From Methylophilus sp. (GTDB taxonomy: Bacteria > Pseudomonadota > Gammaproteobacteria > Burkholderiales > Methylophilaceae), in assembly GCA_030696695.1 (NCBI GenBank), contig JAUYRP010000034.1, positions 186,001 to 250,000 on the forward strand: a DNA stretch of 64,000 nt, in the 5' to 3' direction. The notes beneath the pieces are model-generated. The model saw only the letters and a program-made list of their open reading frames with translations, was not told where the DNA came from and ran no database searches. Shown here piece after piece: positions 26,501 through 37,758 of the stretch; position 1 is the stretch's first letter; each line of letters starts with the position of its first letter. The position numbers and the translations under genes were made by a program.

Positions 26501-29500
26501 ATGTCGGTCAACAAAATCAGCGCTACAGAAACCCAGCTACGTGCATTATTGGCGGAACGCATCCTTATTTTGGATGGTGCGATGGGTACTATGATTCAGC
26601 AATATAAGCTGACAGAAGCCGATTATCGCGGCGAGCGTTTTACACAGTTTAAAGCGCCCGCAGGTCAACGCGAATTATTTGTCAAAGGTAATAATGAATT
26701 ATTGACTTTGACACAACCGCAAGTGATTCAAGAAATCCATGAGAAATACTTAGCTGCAGGTGCAGATATCATTGAAACCAATACGTTTGGTGCCACCAGT
26801 GTGGCGCAAGACGATTACCATATGGCGCACCTGGTGTATGAGATGAATGTGGAATCGGCCAAGCTCGCCAAGGCGGCTTGCATCAAGTACAGCACGCCAG
26901 ATAAGCCACGTTTTGTGGCGGGAGCATTAGGCCCTACCCCTAAAACAGCAAGTATTTCGCCCGATGTGAATGACCCTGCTGCACGTAATGTCAGTTTTGA
27001 TCAGCTAGTGAGTGCTTACCTTGAGCAGACACGTGCGTTGGTGGAGGGCGGTGCCGACATCTTGATGGTAGAAACCATCTTTGACACCCTTAACTGTAAA
27101 GCGGCTTTATTTGCTATTGATACCTTTTTTGAAGAAGTGGGTTACACCCTGCCCTTGATGATTTCGGGTACGGTGACGGATGCCTCAGGCCGCATCTTGT
27201 CCGGTCAAACCGTGACTGCATTTTGGCATTCGGTACGTCATGCCAAACCGCTCACGGTAGGTTTGAACTGTGCATTGGGTGCAACGCTGATGCGCCCATA
27301 CGCAGAAGAACTCTCCAAAGTGGCCGATACCTTTGTCTGTATTTACCCCAACGCAGGCTTGCCTAACCCTATGAGCGATACTGGCTTTGATGAAACGCCA
27401 GATGTGACCTCTAGCTTGGTCAAAGAGTTTGCATTGAGTGGCTTTATTAATATTGCAGGCGGCTGTTGTGGCACTACGCCAGCACATATCAATGCTATTT
27501 ATGAGGCAATTAAAGATTTGCCACCTCGCGCAGTGCCAGTGCAAGCGCCCATCACTAAATTATCAGGTTTAGAGCCTTTTATCATTGATGAGACCTCTCT
27601 GTTTGTTAATGTAGGAGAGCGCACCAATGTGACAGGATCTAAAGCGTTTGCGCGCATGATCATCAATGAGCAGTACGAAGAAGCGCTGAGTGTGGCGCGC
27701 CAACAAGTGGAAAACGGCGCACAAGTCATCGATATCAACATGGATGAAGGCATGTTGGACGCGGTGAAAGCCATGACGCATTTCTTGAATCTGATTGCCT
27801 CAGAGCCTGATATTGCGCGCGTACCGATCATGATCGACTCCTCTAAATGGAACGTGATTGAAGCGGGTTTGAAGTGTGTGCAGGGTAAAGCCATCGTCAA
27901 CTCCATCTCCATGAAAGAGGGCGAAGCTGAGTTTTTACGCCAAGCGAAATTATGTCGTCGTTATGGTGCTGCCGTGATTGTCATGGCCTTTGATGAAAAA
28001 GGCCAAGCCGATACTTATGCGCGCAAAATTGAAATCTGCAAGCGTGCGTATGATTTGTTGGTGAATAACGCCTTTCCACCAGAAGACATTATCTTCGACC
28101 CCAATATTTTTGCCATTGCCACCGGCATTGAAGAGCACAACAACTATGCCGTGGACTTTATCGAAGCGACACGCTGGATTAAGCAAAACCTGCCACATGC
28201 CAAAATCTCTGGTGGGGTCTCCAATGTGAGTTTCAGCTTCCGCGGCAACGACCCTGCCCGTGAGGCGATTCATACGGTATTTCTCTACCATGCTATTCAA
28301 GCGGGCATGACCATGGGCATTGTCAATGCCGGCATGATGGGTGTGTATGATGATTTGGCGCCAGCATTAAAAGAGCGTGTAGAAGATGTAGTCTTGAACC
28401 GCGTGACGGACCCTAACAACCTGCTTGCGCCAACAGAGCGCCTGATTGAGATTGCAGGCACGTTGGTAGCGGGTGGCAAAAAAGAGGAGGCCACACTGGC
28501 CTGGCGCGGCACACCTGAAGCGCCTGTGCCAGTCAGCAAGCGGCTGGAATACGCGCTGGTGCATGGCATCACCGATTTTATCGTGGAAGATACTGAACAA
28601 GTACGCCTGGAAGTGATGGAAAAAGGTGGCCGCCCGATTCATGTGATTGAAGGGCCGTTGATGGACGGCATGAATGTAGTGGGCGACTTGTTTGGTCAAG
28701 GCAAAATGTTTTTGCCGCAAGTGGTCAAGTCCGCACGTGTGATGAAATCTGCGGTAGCGCATCTCATTCCATTTATTGAAGAAGAGAAAGCAGCAGAGCA
28801 AGCGCGCACCGGTGTGGTTGCCAAGCCAAAAGGCAAAGTGGTGATTGCCACCGTGAAAGGCGATGTGCATGATATTGGTAAAAACATCGTGTCTGTGGTG
28901 TTGCAGTGTAATAACTTTGAAGTAGTGAACATGGGCGTGATGGTGCCTGCCGCAGAAATTTTGGCCATGGCCAAAGCAGAAAACGCGGACATCATCGGCT
29001 TGTCTGGACTCATCACCCCTTCATTAGAAGAGATGGCCTACATTGCCAAAGAGATGCAGCGCGACCCACATTTTCAAGGCCAACAGACGCCATTGTTGAT
29101 TGGTGGCGCTACTACTTCACGTGCGCATACTGCTGTAAAAATTGCTCCACATTACGATGGCCCAGTGATCTATGTGCCAGATGCTTCTCGCTCGGTCTCA
29201 GTGATGCAAAATCTACTTACGCCAGAAACGCGTGGTGCCTATTTGGCAGAGATTCAAGCCGATTATCAAAAAGCACGCCATCAGCATGCCAACAAAAAAG
29301 GCACGCCAATGTTGACACTAGCTGAGGCACGTGCCAATAAAGCCAAACTCAGTTTTGAGGCTGGTTGCGCGCCCGTGAAGCCTAAGTTTATAGGTCGCCG
29401 TGTGTTTAAAAACATTGATTTAGGCCTGATTGCCCAATACATCGACTGGACACCGTTTTTCCAAACATGGGACTTGGCAGGTAGTTACCCTGCTATTCTT

Positions 29501-30292
29501 AAAGACCACGTCGTGGGCGATGCCGCCAGCAAAGTGTTCGCAGAAGCGCAAACCATGCTGAAGAAAATTATTGAGGGACGTTGGCTCAACGCCAATGGTG
29601 TCATTGCACTGATGCCAGCCAACAGCGTGAACGATGACGATATTGAAATCTATACGGATGACACGCGTAGCCAAGTCGCGTTTACTTATTATGGTTTGCG
29701 CCAGCAAACCGTCAAACCAGTGATTGATGGCGTGGCGCGCCCGAATCAATGCTTGGCGGATTTTATTGCACCCAAAGGTCAAGGTGCTGATTACATCGGC
29801 TTGTTTGCCGTGACTGCAGGCTTGGGCATGGAAAAACGCTTGGCGGAGTTCGAAAAAAATCACGATGACTATCATGCCATTATGTTTAAATCGTTGGCAG
29901 ATAGGTTGGCTGAAGCGTTTGCAGAATACATGCACGAGCGTGTGCGTAAAGATTTGTGGGGCTACGTGCCTGACGAGCGTTTAGATGTGACTGCACTCAT
30001 CAAAGAGGAGTACCTTGGTATCCGCCCAGCCCCAGGCTACCCTGCTTGCCCAGACCATACTGTGAAACCAGAGATGTTCAAGCTGTTGCAGTGTGATGAA
30101 ATCGACATGACATTGACTGAATCTTTTGCCATGATGCCTGCGGCGGCAGTATCAGGATTCTATTTGGCGCATCCTGAAGCTAAATATTTCAGTGTGGATA
30201 AAATCGGCACAGATCAGTTGGAAGACATGGCGAAACGTCGTAATTTAGATAAAGCTTATTTAGAGCGTTGGTTGGCACCTAATTTGGGGTAG
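26501..30292 (+). CDS. metH: Cobalamin-dependent methionine synthase
   Basis: 1263 aa; '[15 protein letters not shown]', '[15 protein letters not shown]', '[26 protein letters not shown]' (DxHxxG), '[15 protein letters not shown]' activation domain. Confidence 0.97.
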   Translation: MSVNKISATETQLRALLAERILILDGAMGTMIQQYKLTEADYRGERFTQFKAPAGQRELFVKGNNELLTLTQPQVIQEIHEKYLAAGADIIETNTFGATSVAQDDYHMAHLVYEMNVESAKLAKAACIKYSTPDKPRFVAGALGPTPKTASISPDVNDPAARNVSFDQLVSAYLEQTRALVEGGADILMVETIFDTLNCKAALFAIDTFFEEVGYTLPLMISGTVTDASGRILSGQTVTAFWHSVRHAKPLTVGLNCALGATLMRPYAEELSKVADTFVCIYPNAGLPNPMSDTGFDETPDVTSSLVKEFALSGFINIAGGCCGTTPAHINAIYEAIKDLPPRAVPVQAPITKLSGLEPFIIDETSLFVNVGERTNVTGSKAFARMIINEQYEEALSVARQQVENGAQVIDINMDEGMLDAVKAMTHFLNLIASEPDIARVPIMIDSSKWNVIEAGLKCVQGKAIVNSISMKEGEAEFLRQAKLCRRYGAAVIVMAFDEKGQADTYARKIEICKRAYDLLVNNAFPPEDIIFDPNIFAIATGIEEHNNYAVDFIEATRWIKQNLPHAKISGGVSNVSFSFRGNDPAREAIHTVFLYHAIQAGMTMGIVNAGMMGVYDDLAPALKERVEDVVLNRVTDPNNLLAPTERLIEIAGTLVAGGKKEEATLAWRGTPEAPVPVSKRLEYALVHGITDFIVEDTEQVRLEVMEKGGRPIHVIEGPLMDGMNVVGDLFGQGKMFLPQVVKSARVMKSAVAHLIPFIEEEKAAEQARTGVVAKPKGKVVIATVKGDVHDIGKNIVSVVLQCNNFEVVNMGVMVPAAEILAMAKAENADIIGLSGLITPSLEEMAYIAKEMQRDPHFQGQQTPLLIGGATTSRAHTAVKIAPHYDGPVIYVPDASRSVSVMQNLLTPETRGAYLAEIQADYQKARHQHANKKGTPMLTLAEARANKAKLSFEAGCAPVKPKFIGRRVFKNIDLGLIAQYIDWTPFFQTWDLAGSYPAILKDHVVGDAASKVFAEAQTMLKKIIEGRWLNANGVIALMPANSVNDDDIEIYTDDTRSQVAFTYYGLRQQTVKPVIDGVARPNQCLADFIAPKGQGADYIGLFAVTAGLGMEKRLAEFEKNHDDYHAIMFKSLADRLAEAFAEYMHERVRKDLWGYVPDERLDVTALIKEEYLGIRPAPGYPACPDHTVKPEMFKLLQCDEIDMTLTESFAMMPAAAVSGFYLAHPEAKYFSVDKIGTDQLEDMAKRRNLDKAYLERWLAPNLG

Positions 30293-30351
30293 GTGCAAAG
30301 GTGGTATCCACTGCGAGTGGTCATGAGAAGTTATTAACATAAGGTAATCAA

Positions 30352-31791
30352 TTGCATATTCATATTTTAGGTATTTGTGGCACTTTTATGGGCGGCATTG
30401 CCGTGTTAGCCAAACAAGCAGGGCATACCGTCACAGGCTGTGATGCCAATGTGTACCCCCCCATGAGTACCCAACTTGAAGCACAAGGGATACAACTGAT
30501 TGAGGGTTTTGCAGCGGAGCAAACCAAACTCAATCCAGATATGTATGTAATCGGTAATGTTGTCACCCGCGGTAATCCCTTGATGGAGGCCATTCTGAAT
30601 AAAGGCCTACCTTATATTTCAGGGCCACAATGGTTGGCTGAAAACGTGCTGCAAGGTAAATGGGTGATGGCAGTCGCTGGCACCCATGGTAAAACCACTA
30701 CCAGCTCGATGTTGGCTTGGATATTAGAGTTTGCTGGCCTAGCGCCAGGCTTTTTGATTGGTGGCGTACCTGAGAATTTTGGTGTCTCAGCACGATTGCC
30801 ACAAATATCACCCAATGATAGCAATTTTAAAAAATATCAATCGCTGGATGAGAGTGCCAGGAACGACGCACAACGCGGTCATGCCAACAAAGATGATGTT
30901 TCACCTTTTTTTGTAATTGAGGCCGATGAATACGACACGGCCTTTTTCGACAAGCGTTCCAAATTTGTACACTATCGTCCACGCACTGCTATTTTGAACA
31001 ATTTAGAATATGACCATGCGGATATCTTTGAAGACTTAGCCGCGATTGAAAAACAATTTCACCACCTAGTCAGAACCGTGCCGCAACAAGGGTTAGTGAT
31101 TCGCAACGGCAAAGAAGCGAGCCTACAACGCGTGATTGATAAAGGCTGTTGGACACCCGTAGAGCAATTTGGTACCGATGCAGATTGGCAAGCCACGCAT
31201 GCCAATGCTGATGGTCACTTTGATGTGATGTACCAAGGCCAATTACAAGGCCGTGTGACTTGGGATTTAATGGGTGAGCATAACCGCTTGAACGCATTAG
31301 CCTGTATCGCGGCAGCACGACATGCTGGAGTGTCTGTGGCTACCAGCATAGAAGCCTTAGGCGCGTTTAAAAATGTAAAACGGCGCATGGAAACCAAAGG
31401 CGTGGTCAATCAAATTACAGTGTATGACGATTTTGCGCATCACCCTACGGCCATCGAGACGACAGTTGCGGGTTTGCGCGCTAAAGTGGGCAATGCGCGC
31501 ATTTTGGCAGTGCTAGAGCCACGCAGTAACACCATGAAACTGGGGGTGATGAAAGATGCGTTACCAGCCAGTTTGGCGCAAGCAGATTTAGTATTTTGTT
31601 ACGGTGCAAACCTTGGCTGGGATGCAGCAGAAGCACTTAAACCAATTGCACATAAATCTCAAACCTTTGATGATTTGGCTCAATTGGTGAAAGCTATTAT
31701 CCACAGTGCCAAAGCGGGTGATCATATTGTAGTGATGAGTAATGGTGGTTTTGGCGGTGTGCATCAGAAAATTTTAGATGCTTTAAATTAG
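30352..31791 (+). CDS. mpl: UDP-N-acetylmuramate:L-alanyl-gamma-D-glutamyl-meso-diaminopimelate ligase
   Basis: 'HIHILGICGTFMGGIAVLAKQAGHTVTGCD', 'VAGTHGKTTTSSMLAWILE', 'VYDDFAHHPTAIETT'; TTG start. Confidence 0.95.
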   Translation: MHIHILGICGTFMGGIAVLAKQAGHTVTGCDANVYPPMSTQLEAQGIQLIEGFAAEQTKLNPDMYVIGNVVTRGNPLMEAILNKGLPYISGPQWLAENVLQGKWVMAVAGTHGKTTTSSMLAWILEFAGLAPGFLIGGVPENFGVSARLPQISPNDSNFKKYQSLDESARNDAQRGHANKDDVSPFFVIEADEYDTAFFDKRSKFVHYRPRTAILNNLEYDHADIFEDLAAIEKQFHHLVRTVPQQGLVIRNGKEASLQRVIDKGCWTPVEQFGTDADWQATHANADGHFDVMYQGQLQGRVTWDLMGEHNRLNALACIAAARHAGVSVATSIEALGAFKNVKRRMETKGVVNQITVYDDFAHHPTAIETTVAGLRAKVGNARILAVLEPRSNTMKLGVMKDALPASLAQADLVFCYGANLGWDAAEALKPIAHKSQTFDDLAQLVKAIIHSAKAGDHIVVMSNGGFGGVHQKILDALN

Positions 31792-31799
31792 GATGTAGC

Positions 31800-32789
31800 T
31801 TGGATAAGCGGGCTAAACTTTCGGAAGTTAACGCATTGGTAAAGCTAAAAATAAGGCTTGCCAAGATGAGTGTGTTTGCAATTGCTATATGGCTATCCTT
31901 ATTTGTGCATGCCACGATACTGAGCATTAAATTTCAGCCAGAATTAAAAAAGTTTACAGACCAGTTACCCACTTTAGAAGTGATGTTGGTCAACTCGAAA
32001 ACCAAAGAGGCACCCACTAAAGCAGAGGTGTTGGCACAAGCCAATTTAGATAGGGGTGGCAATACTGATGACAATCGCAAGATGAAAACGGCCTTGCCTG
32101 CACCCAATCAAAAAATGCAAGAGGTGAAGCTGACTCAACAAGCAGAAGCAAGTAGCGCCTCTAAATCGGCCAAGTTAACGGCCGAAGAAATCCGCGAACA
32201 AAAACAAGTGCTTGAGTTAGAAAAACAGGCCCAAGCACTGATGACACAAATGCAAGCTTTGCAAAAAGTACAATCGCAGCCCACGCAGCAAGCGGCCACT
32301 ACCGATCCTGAAGTTGGCGATCAATCTGTGAAGTTGAAAACACTGAACACGCAAGATTTAATCGCATCCGCCAAAGAAATTGACCGCTTGGAAGCACTGA
32401 TTGCCAAACAGCAAGATGAGTATCAAAAACGGCCAAAACGTAAATTTATTGGCGCGCGTACACAAGAATATAAATATGCCATGTATATTGAAGCTTGGCG
32501 ACAAAAGGTGGAGCGTGTGGGCAATCTAAATTACCCAGCTGCCGCAAAAAATCAAAAGCTGTATGGGCAGTTGCAAATGACGGTATCAATTAAATCAGAT
32601 GGTAGTTTGGAAGAAGTGAAAATCAACCGAAGCTCTGGCTATAAAATATTGGATGAAGCCGCTAAAAAAATTGTGGAATTGTCCGCGCCATTTTCAGAGT
32701 TTCCAGCAGATATTCGGCGCGATACTGATATTTTGAGTGTGACAAGGACGTGGACGTTTACGCAAGAAGATGCCCTCTCCACTGAATAA
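31800..32789 (+). CDS. TonB-family energy transducer
   Basis: N-terminal TM, coiled-coil, C-terminal 'NLNYPAAAKNQKLYGQLQMTVSIKSDGSLEEVKINRSSGYKILDEAA'; TTG start. Confidence 0.87.
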   Translation: MDKRAKLSEVNALVKLKIRLAKMSVFAIAIWLSLFVHATILSIKFQPELKKFTDQLPTLEVMLVNSKTKEAPTKAEVLAQANLDRGGNTDDNRKMKTALPAPNQKMQEVKLTQQAEASSASKSAKLTAEEIREQKQVLELEKQAQALMTQMQALQKVQSQPTQQAATTDPEVGDQSVKLKTLNTQDLIASAKEIDRLEALIAKQQDEYQKRPKRKFIGARTQEYKYAMYIEAWRQKVERVGNLNYPAAAKNQKLYGQLQMTVSIKSDGSLEEVKINRSSGYKILDEAAKKIVELSAPFSEFPADIRRDTDILSVTRTWTFTQEDALSTE

Positions 32790-32799
32790 GGTTTTTCTT

Positions 32800-32885
32800 T
32801 CGTTTTTATGCGGCGTTATTTTCGCTTGCCGTACTAAATGTACTGTCTGCGCTCAAATGCCTTGCCTAAAAACAAAATTTAAAAA
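32800..32885. repeat. Intergenic palindrome-centred element (copy 2)
   Basis: ggcgttattttcgcttgccGTACtaaatGTACtgtctgcgctcaaatgccttgcc. Confidence 0.45.
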
Positions 32886-32923
32886 ACTTGAGCACATCAG
32901 TTAATTGAATAATTAGGTAAAAA

Positions 32924-33235
32924 ATGACCAATCATTTTAAGCATCACGTATTTTTTTGTTTAAACCAGCGCGATAAAGGCGAGGACTGTTGCATGAACAA
33001 AGGCGCAGAAGAGGCTTTTGAGTACATGAAGAGCAAGGTCAAAAAGCTTAAGCTCAATGGTGCAGGCAGCGTACGCATTAACCGCGCAGGTTGTCTTGAC
33101 CGATGCGGAGAAGGCCCGTTGATGGTGGTGTATCCCGAAGCGGTTTGGTATACCTTTATTGATCAAGAAGACTTAGACGAAATTATTGAGAGTCATTTGG
33201 TCAACGGCAAAGTGGTCGAGCGGCTAGTGGTTTAA
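32924..33235 (+). CDS. Thioredoxin-like [2Fe-2S] ferredoxin
   Basis: 'VFFCLNQRDKGEDCC...RINRAGCLDRCGEGPLMVVYPEAVWY'. Confidence 0.92.
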   Translation: MTNHFKHHVFFCLNQRDKGEDCCMNKGAEEAFEYMKSKVKKLKLNGAGSVRINRAGCLDRCGEGPLMVVYPEAVWYTFIDQEDLDEIIESHLVNGKVVERLVV

Positions 33236-36115
33236 ATCAATAAAATTAGTGGTGTATGTACAAGAAAACTCTGCATCCTTTCTGTAATTAGAGCAACCCC
33301 AAAACTTTCTGCCGTTTTTTATTCTTGATTTTAAAATACCCGTGTCGCATTTTGGACATTTAGGAACTTTGTAGTCACAGTGTTTATTTTTACAACGCAA
33401 GAATCCACTTTCTAAGTAAGTCTCACCGCCACACCATTGGCAAGCTTGTTGCGTGTAATTACAGTAAGGGCGATTTGTACAGCCTATGTAGCTTGAGTGA
33501 GGTCCATCTCTGGGAGTTAAATAACCTGTTTTGCAAGCTGGGCAAGGCGTGTTAGGTAAAAAGTCATCTGCGTTTATTTCGTAGCGGCTTTCATCAAGTA
33601 AAGTGACTGGATACCCTTCATCAATCAACTCACGCACAAAGTTGGATGAGCGATGCGGGTGTGTCAATAAATACACATGGTGTCTTGCCCGTGTTAATGC
33701 CACATAAAATAATCGCCTTTCCTCTGCATGACGATAATCATCCCCAGTTGGTAGAAGCGACTCTAGAATTGGATGGTTCTGCTTTTCGGACGGAAAGCCA
33801 TGTTTACCCTTTGTTAAATCTGTGACAATCACATAATCAGCTTCTTTGCCTTTGGCACGATGTACGGTCATAAAGCCAAGCCGCATTTGAGGATATTGCG
33901 TATTAAGCTTTTCCATTTTTGGCTTTGAAAAACGAGTTCTGCCTAAAATTAGCACATTTACTTTTGTTTCATCTATCTTCAATTGAATAGCATGCAGTGC
34001 CGCCTGAATACCATTTTCCATGTCAGTTGTTTTAATAATACTCACAGCTTCCGTTGTGGTTTGATTGTGACAAACAATTTCTTTTTTCAGTTGATTTGGG
34101 TTTTGTTGAATAAAGCGCGCAGCGACTTCATTAATTTTATTGTTGAAACGAAACGTTTTATCCAGCACATTGGTTGCTGCGTAACCAAACGCCTGATCGA
34201 AATGGCTGGTAAGGCTTATATCACTGCCAGTAAAGCGATAAATGGATTGCCAGTCATCGCCCACACAAAATAGCGTGCTATCAGGGTTTTGAGCATGCAG
34301 TGCGCGTATTAAATTTGCCCGACTTTCCGAGATGTCCTGGAACTCATCTACTAAAATATGCAAAAAGGGTGATTGGTATTTGCCCTCACGCACATACTGC
34401 GTTGCACGCAAAATCATGTCATCAAAATCAATACTGTTTTTTTGAGTGAGCTCATGTTGATAGGCGTTAAAGATGGGTTCAAATAAATGCTGGATGGCTT
34501 TAATAGACGGTGATGAATGTTGCTCCTTATTACTGAATAATTGTTGTCGACCAGACTGTTTGAACAGGCTGAGTATTTGTGCGATTAGCTTGCTAAGCTC
34601 TGAAACCAGCCCCTTCTGTGCTAGGTTATCTAACAATTTATCTTGCGATAGCGGCTTAAACTTAACACCTTTTTCTTGCAATTTTTCTGCCAAATATTCC
34701 GTTAACCTGCCTTGTTGTTTCAGGTAGCTATAGGTTTCTATAAGTGTGGTTTGATGTTGTTGATGTAATTTGCGCTTCCACGTCATTCCATCCAAGTATG
34801 CTTGTTGCTTTATAAATGGTGGCGTCTTCCCAGCAATATCAACAGCAAAATGCTCGATATAAATATCCGCATCATTTAAGTAAAAATCGGGTTGATACTG
34901 CTTGTGGTTTTGGTCGCGCGTATCAATTTTATATTTGGCTTCGTATTGGTAAGCGACGCCATTTCTATAAAGAAAATTGGCAATTTCGCACTCCTCAAAA
35001 CTTTTTACTTTCTCACCTTGTAACGTGATGATTTCATTTTCCAACATATATTCTGTGTATTCACCAAGACTTTTAAAGTCGTATTGGCTTTTATAAGGCA
35101 AGTGATGGTAGAAAAAATAATCGACTAAAGCAGATTTATATTGTTCTGTAGAGAGTAAGCGTTGAATCTCATCATCAATAAACTTGGCTTTAAGATAGTC
35201 ATCATCAGCCATCGGATGGTTATAGGGTACTTTACCTTCTACTTGGGAGATGATTGACTTGCCTAGACTATGAAACGTTTTAACATTGAATGCACTAGTA
35301 TTTAAGCGTTTCTCAACGCGTTCTTGCATTTCCTCTGCGGCTTTATTCGCATAAGCTAGCATCAATATCTGCGCTGGCTTGACCAAGTCAGCTTGAAGTA
35401 GATAACCAGCTCGCGCAATCATCGTGCTGGTTTTGCCTGTGCCAGCGCCGGCAAGTACGAGATTAAATTGCTCATTGGTCACGCAAGCTTTTCGTTGTGA
35501 AATGGTGAGTGGTTGAGACTCGATATGGTCAAAAAAACTGTTAAATCGTAAGATTTCTTGTTCTACAAAGTATTGGTTAATCCCCTTAAAGTGATGATGG
35601 CCGTTTACCATGAAAGGGACGAGCATTTCATACCAAGACAACTCATTGTCGGTTAACACATTAAGGTCTTTGGCTTGTTGTAACGATTGAAAGTGAACGA
35701 GGTTAATGCTCAGCCAAGATTCAGCTGTAGGGTAAGTAATGTAAAGCGATGAGCGCATATATTGCTTAGCCTGTTCATGGGCTTGCGCTAAAGATTCAAT
35801 ATGCTGATTCAGGCTCTCGCGTGCTTTAAGTTTATGCGCTTTAAAAGTTGATTGCTGTAGCACAATTTCATTGAACAGCATATCGTAAACATTAGACGGT
35901 AAACCACCAAAAAGGTAAGTGTTATTTCGGTCATGTAGAATTAAAGTGTGCCAAAACCAACCGTTTCGTTTGTCTAGGCCAATTTTATCAACCTGCATCA
36001 CTGCATCAGGTAAATGTGGATGAAGCAGTGAAATCTTAAAATGGTTGATGGTGATATGTTGGTAAAGAACGTGCTGCGCAAACTGCTTGGCCAACCATGA
36101 GATTTGATAGTCCAT
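33224..36115 (-). CDS. UvrD/Rep-type (helicase IV-like) superfamily 1 helicase with internal nuclease-like insert and C-terminal topoisomerase-type zinc ribbons
   Basis: Walker A 'LVLAGAGTGKTSTMIARAGYLL', 'ILVDEFQDISESRANLIRAL', 'VGDDWQSIYRFTGSD', 'MTVHRAKGKEADYVIV'; C-terminal CxxC zinc-ribbon repeats. Confidence 0.88.
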   Translation of the reverse strand: MDYQISWLAKQFAQHVLYQHITINHFKISLLHPHLPDAVMQVDKIGLDKRNGWFWHTLILHDRNNTYLFGGLPSNVYDMLFNEIVLQQSTFKAHKLKARESLNQHIESLAQAHEQAKQYMRSSLYITYPTAESWLSINLVHFQSLQQAKDLNVLTDNELSWYEMLVPFMVNGHHHFKGINQYFVEQEILRFNSFFDHIESQPLTISQRKACVTNEQFNLVLAGAGTGKTSTMIARAGYLLQADLVKPAQILMLAYANKAAEEMQERVEKRLNTSAFNVKTFHSLGKSIISQVEGKVPYNHPMADDDYLKAKFIDDEIQRLLSTEQYKSALVDYFFYHHLPYKSQYDFKSLGEYTEYMLENEIITLQGEKVKSFEECEIANFLYRNGVAYQYEAKYKIDTRDQNHKQYQPDFYLNDADIYIEHFAVDIAGKTPPFIKQQAYLDGMTWKRKLHQQHQTTLIETYSYLKQQGRLTEYLAEKLQEKGVKFKPLSQDKLLDNLAQKGLVSELSKLIAQILSLFKQSGRQQLFSNKEQHSSPSIKAIQHLFEPIFNAYQHELTQKNSIDFDDMILRATQYVREGKYQSPFLHILVDEFQDISESRANLIRALHAQNPDSTLFCVGDDWQSIYRFTGSDISLTSHFDQAFGYAATNVLDKTFRFNNKINEVAARFIQQNPNQLKKEIVCHNQTTTEAVSIIKTTDMENGIQAALHAIQLKIDETKVNVLILGRTRFSKPKMEKLNTQYPQMRLGFMTVHRAKGKEADYVIVTDLTKGKHGFPSEKQNHPILESLLPTGDDYRHAEERRLFYVALTRARHHVYLLTHPHRSSNFVRELIDEGYPVTLLDESRYEINADDFLPNTPCPACKTGYLTPRDGPHSSYIGCTNRPYCNYTQQACQWCGGETYLESGFLRCKNKHCDYKVPKCPKCDTGILKSRIKNGRKFWGCSNYRKDAEFSCTYTTNFIDLNH

Positions 36116-36130
36116 ACTTAAGTGGACGCT

Positions 36131-36559
36131 CTATTGGTTAAGCCCGCATTCAACGTAATTGGCGATTAATTGTGTTAGGCGAGACACAGTGACATCATGC
36201 AAGGGTTGAGGTTTAGTGTTGCGCATAGCCTCGCCCCAATGACTATTCGGAAAATGCTTGTCATTTTCAAAGCGTGGAATCACATGCCAGTGCATATGCG
36301 GTGTTTTATTGCCTAGACTTGCCAAATTGATTTTATCTGGCTGGATGACTTCCCGCACGGCAGTCTCTACGCCAAACACCACTTTCATTGTACGTGCACG
36401 ATCCTGCGGCGCTAAGTCTGTCATTTCTTTGACATGTGCAATCAGTTCGACACGACAGTAAGCTGGGTAATCTGCATCGTTCATCAGCACCACTCGACAA
36501 AAATCATCTTGCCATAAAATACTGTGAGGGCTGGGTTGGCAAAGCGGACAACTAGCCAT
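36131..36559 (-). CDS. HIT-family protein
   Basis: 'NKTPHMHWHVIPRFENDKHFP'. Confidence 0.9.
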   Translation of the reverse strand: MASCPLCQPSPHSILWQDDFCRVVLMNDADYPAYCRVELIAHVKEMTDLAPQDRARTMKVVFGVETAVREVIQPDKINLASLGNKTPHMHWHVIPRFENDKHFPNSHWGEAMRNTKPQPLHDVTVSRLTQLIANYVECGLNQ

Positions 36560-36560
36560 A

Positions 36561-37673
36561 CTAGGATGCTTGTAGCATTCTATCCAAGGTCAATTTCGCC
36601 AGTTCGGCCTCATGTTTAGGCACTTTGATTTGATTCACAATATTGCCTTCAGCCAAATTTTCTAAGCACCAAGCCAAGTGTTGGGGGTCAATCCGTGCCA
36701 TGGTCGAACACTCGCATACCACGTGGCTCATAAATTGTACGTGTTTACCTTGTGGTTTCATTTGCTCTGCCAAGCGTGTCACTAAATTCAGCTCGGTACC
36801 CACCAACCATTTGGTATTGGGCGGTGCTTCAGAAACGGTACGTAAAATATACTCGGTAGAACCCACATAATCTGAATTTAGGCAGACTTCAAAAGGGGCC
36901 TCTGGGTGAGATATGACAAAGCCATCTGGGTGTAGCTTTTTAAAATGTTCAATATTCTGTGGGCGGAACATTTGGTGCACCGCACAATGCCCTTTCCATA
37001 ACAGAATTTTGGCGTTTTTGATTTGTTCGACAGTTAACCCCCCCAGCGGTTGATCTGGGTCCCATACTGGCATTTGTTCAAGTGGGATGCCCATCTTATG
37101 GCCAGACCATCTGCCTAAGTTTTGGTCAGGGAAGAACAATACTTTTTCACGCTGTTTAAAGCCCCATTCCAGTATTTTTGGTGCATTGGTGCTGGTGCAG
37201 ACAATACCGCCGTGCTCACCGCAAAATGCTTTTAAATCTGCTGCGGAGTTAATGTACGTAATCGGTGTGATTTCTTCATCAAAATTCAGTACTTTGTTCA
37301 GCTCGCGATAGCTACGCTCTACTTTGGCCAAGTTGGCCATATCAGCCATGGAACAGCCTGCGGCTAGGTCAGGTAAGATGACGATTTGTTCTGGGCGGCT
37401 TAAAATGTCTGCCACTTCCGCCATAAAATGCACGCCTAAAAATACAATAAATTCAGCATCCAAGCTGTCGCAATATTTAGACAATTTAAGGGAGTCGCCC
37501 GTGTAATCGGCATGGCGATACACGCTTTCATGCTGATAATGATGCCCTAAAATGACCAAGCGCTTGCCTAGCTTTTCACGCGCAGCCAATATCCTCGCTT
37601 GGCAGTCATCATCCTTAGCGGACTGAAACTTTTCAAATTTAATCGGAACGGGCGAGATTGCTTGGGTTTGCAT
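36561..37673 (-). CDS. nadA: Quinolinate synthase
   Basis: 'LVILGHHYQHESVYRHADYTGDSLKLSKYC', 'FLGVHFMAEVADIL', 'LPDLAAGCSMADMA', 'VCECSTMARIDPQHL'. Confidence 0.96.
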   Translation of the reverse strand: MQTQAISPVPIKFEKFQSAKDDDCQARILAAREKLGKRLVILGHHYQHESVYRHADYTGDSLKLSKYCDSLDAEFIVFLGVHFMAEVADILSRPEQIVILPDLAAGCSMADMANLAKVERSYRELNKVLNFDEEITPITYINSAADLKAFCGEHGGIVCTSTNAPKILEWGFKQREKVLFFPDQNLGRWSGHKMGIPLEQMPVWDPDQPLGGLTVEQIKNAKILLWKGHCAVHQMFRPQNIEHFKKLHPDGFVISHPEAPFEVCLNSDYVGSTEYILRTVSEAPPNTKWLVGTELNLVTRLAEQMKPQGKHVQFMSHVVCECSTMARIDPQHLAWCLENLAEGNIVNQIKVPKHEAELAKLTLDRMLQAS

Positions 37674-37758
37674 GGTGTCTGTATGGCCAGTGAATGAATC
37701 AACAAGTGATTATTTTACAACGGTTTTATTGAAAAAGCGGGGATTTTATTTGCAGCGT

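Noticed and set aside
27185-28870. Several long antisense ORFs inside metH (e.g. 27499-27912, 28367-28870)
   Set aside because: Antisense shadow frames of a strongly conserved coding gene; translations show no family features.
33224-36115. Helicase as part of a defence island
   Set aside because: Neighbours are housekeeping genes (ferredoxin, HIT, nadA); no restriction, toxin or mobile genes nearby.
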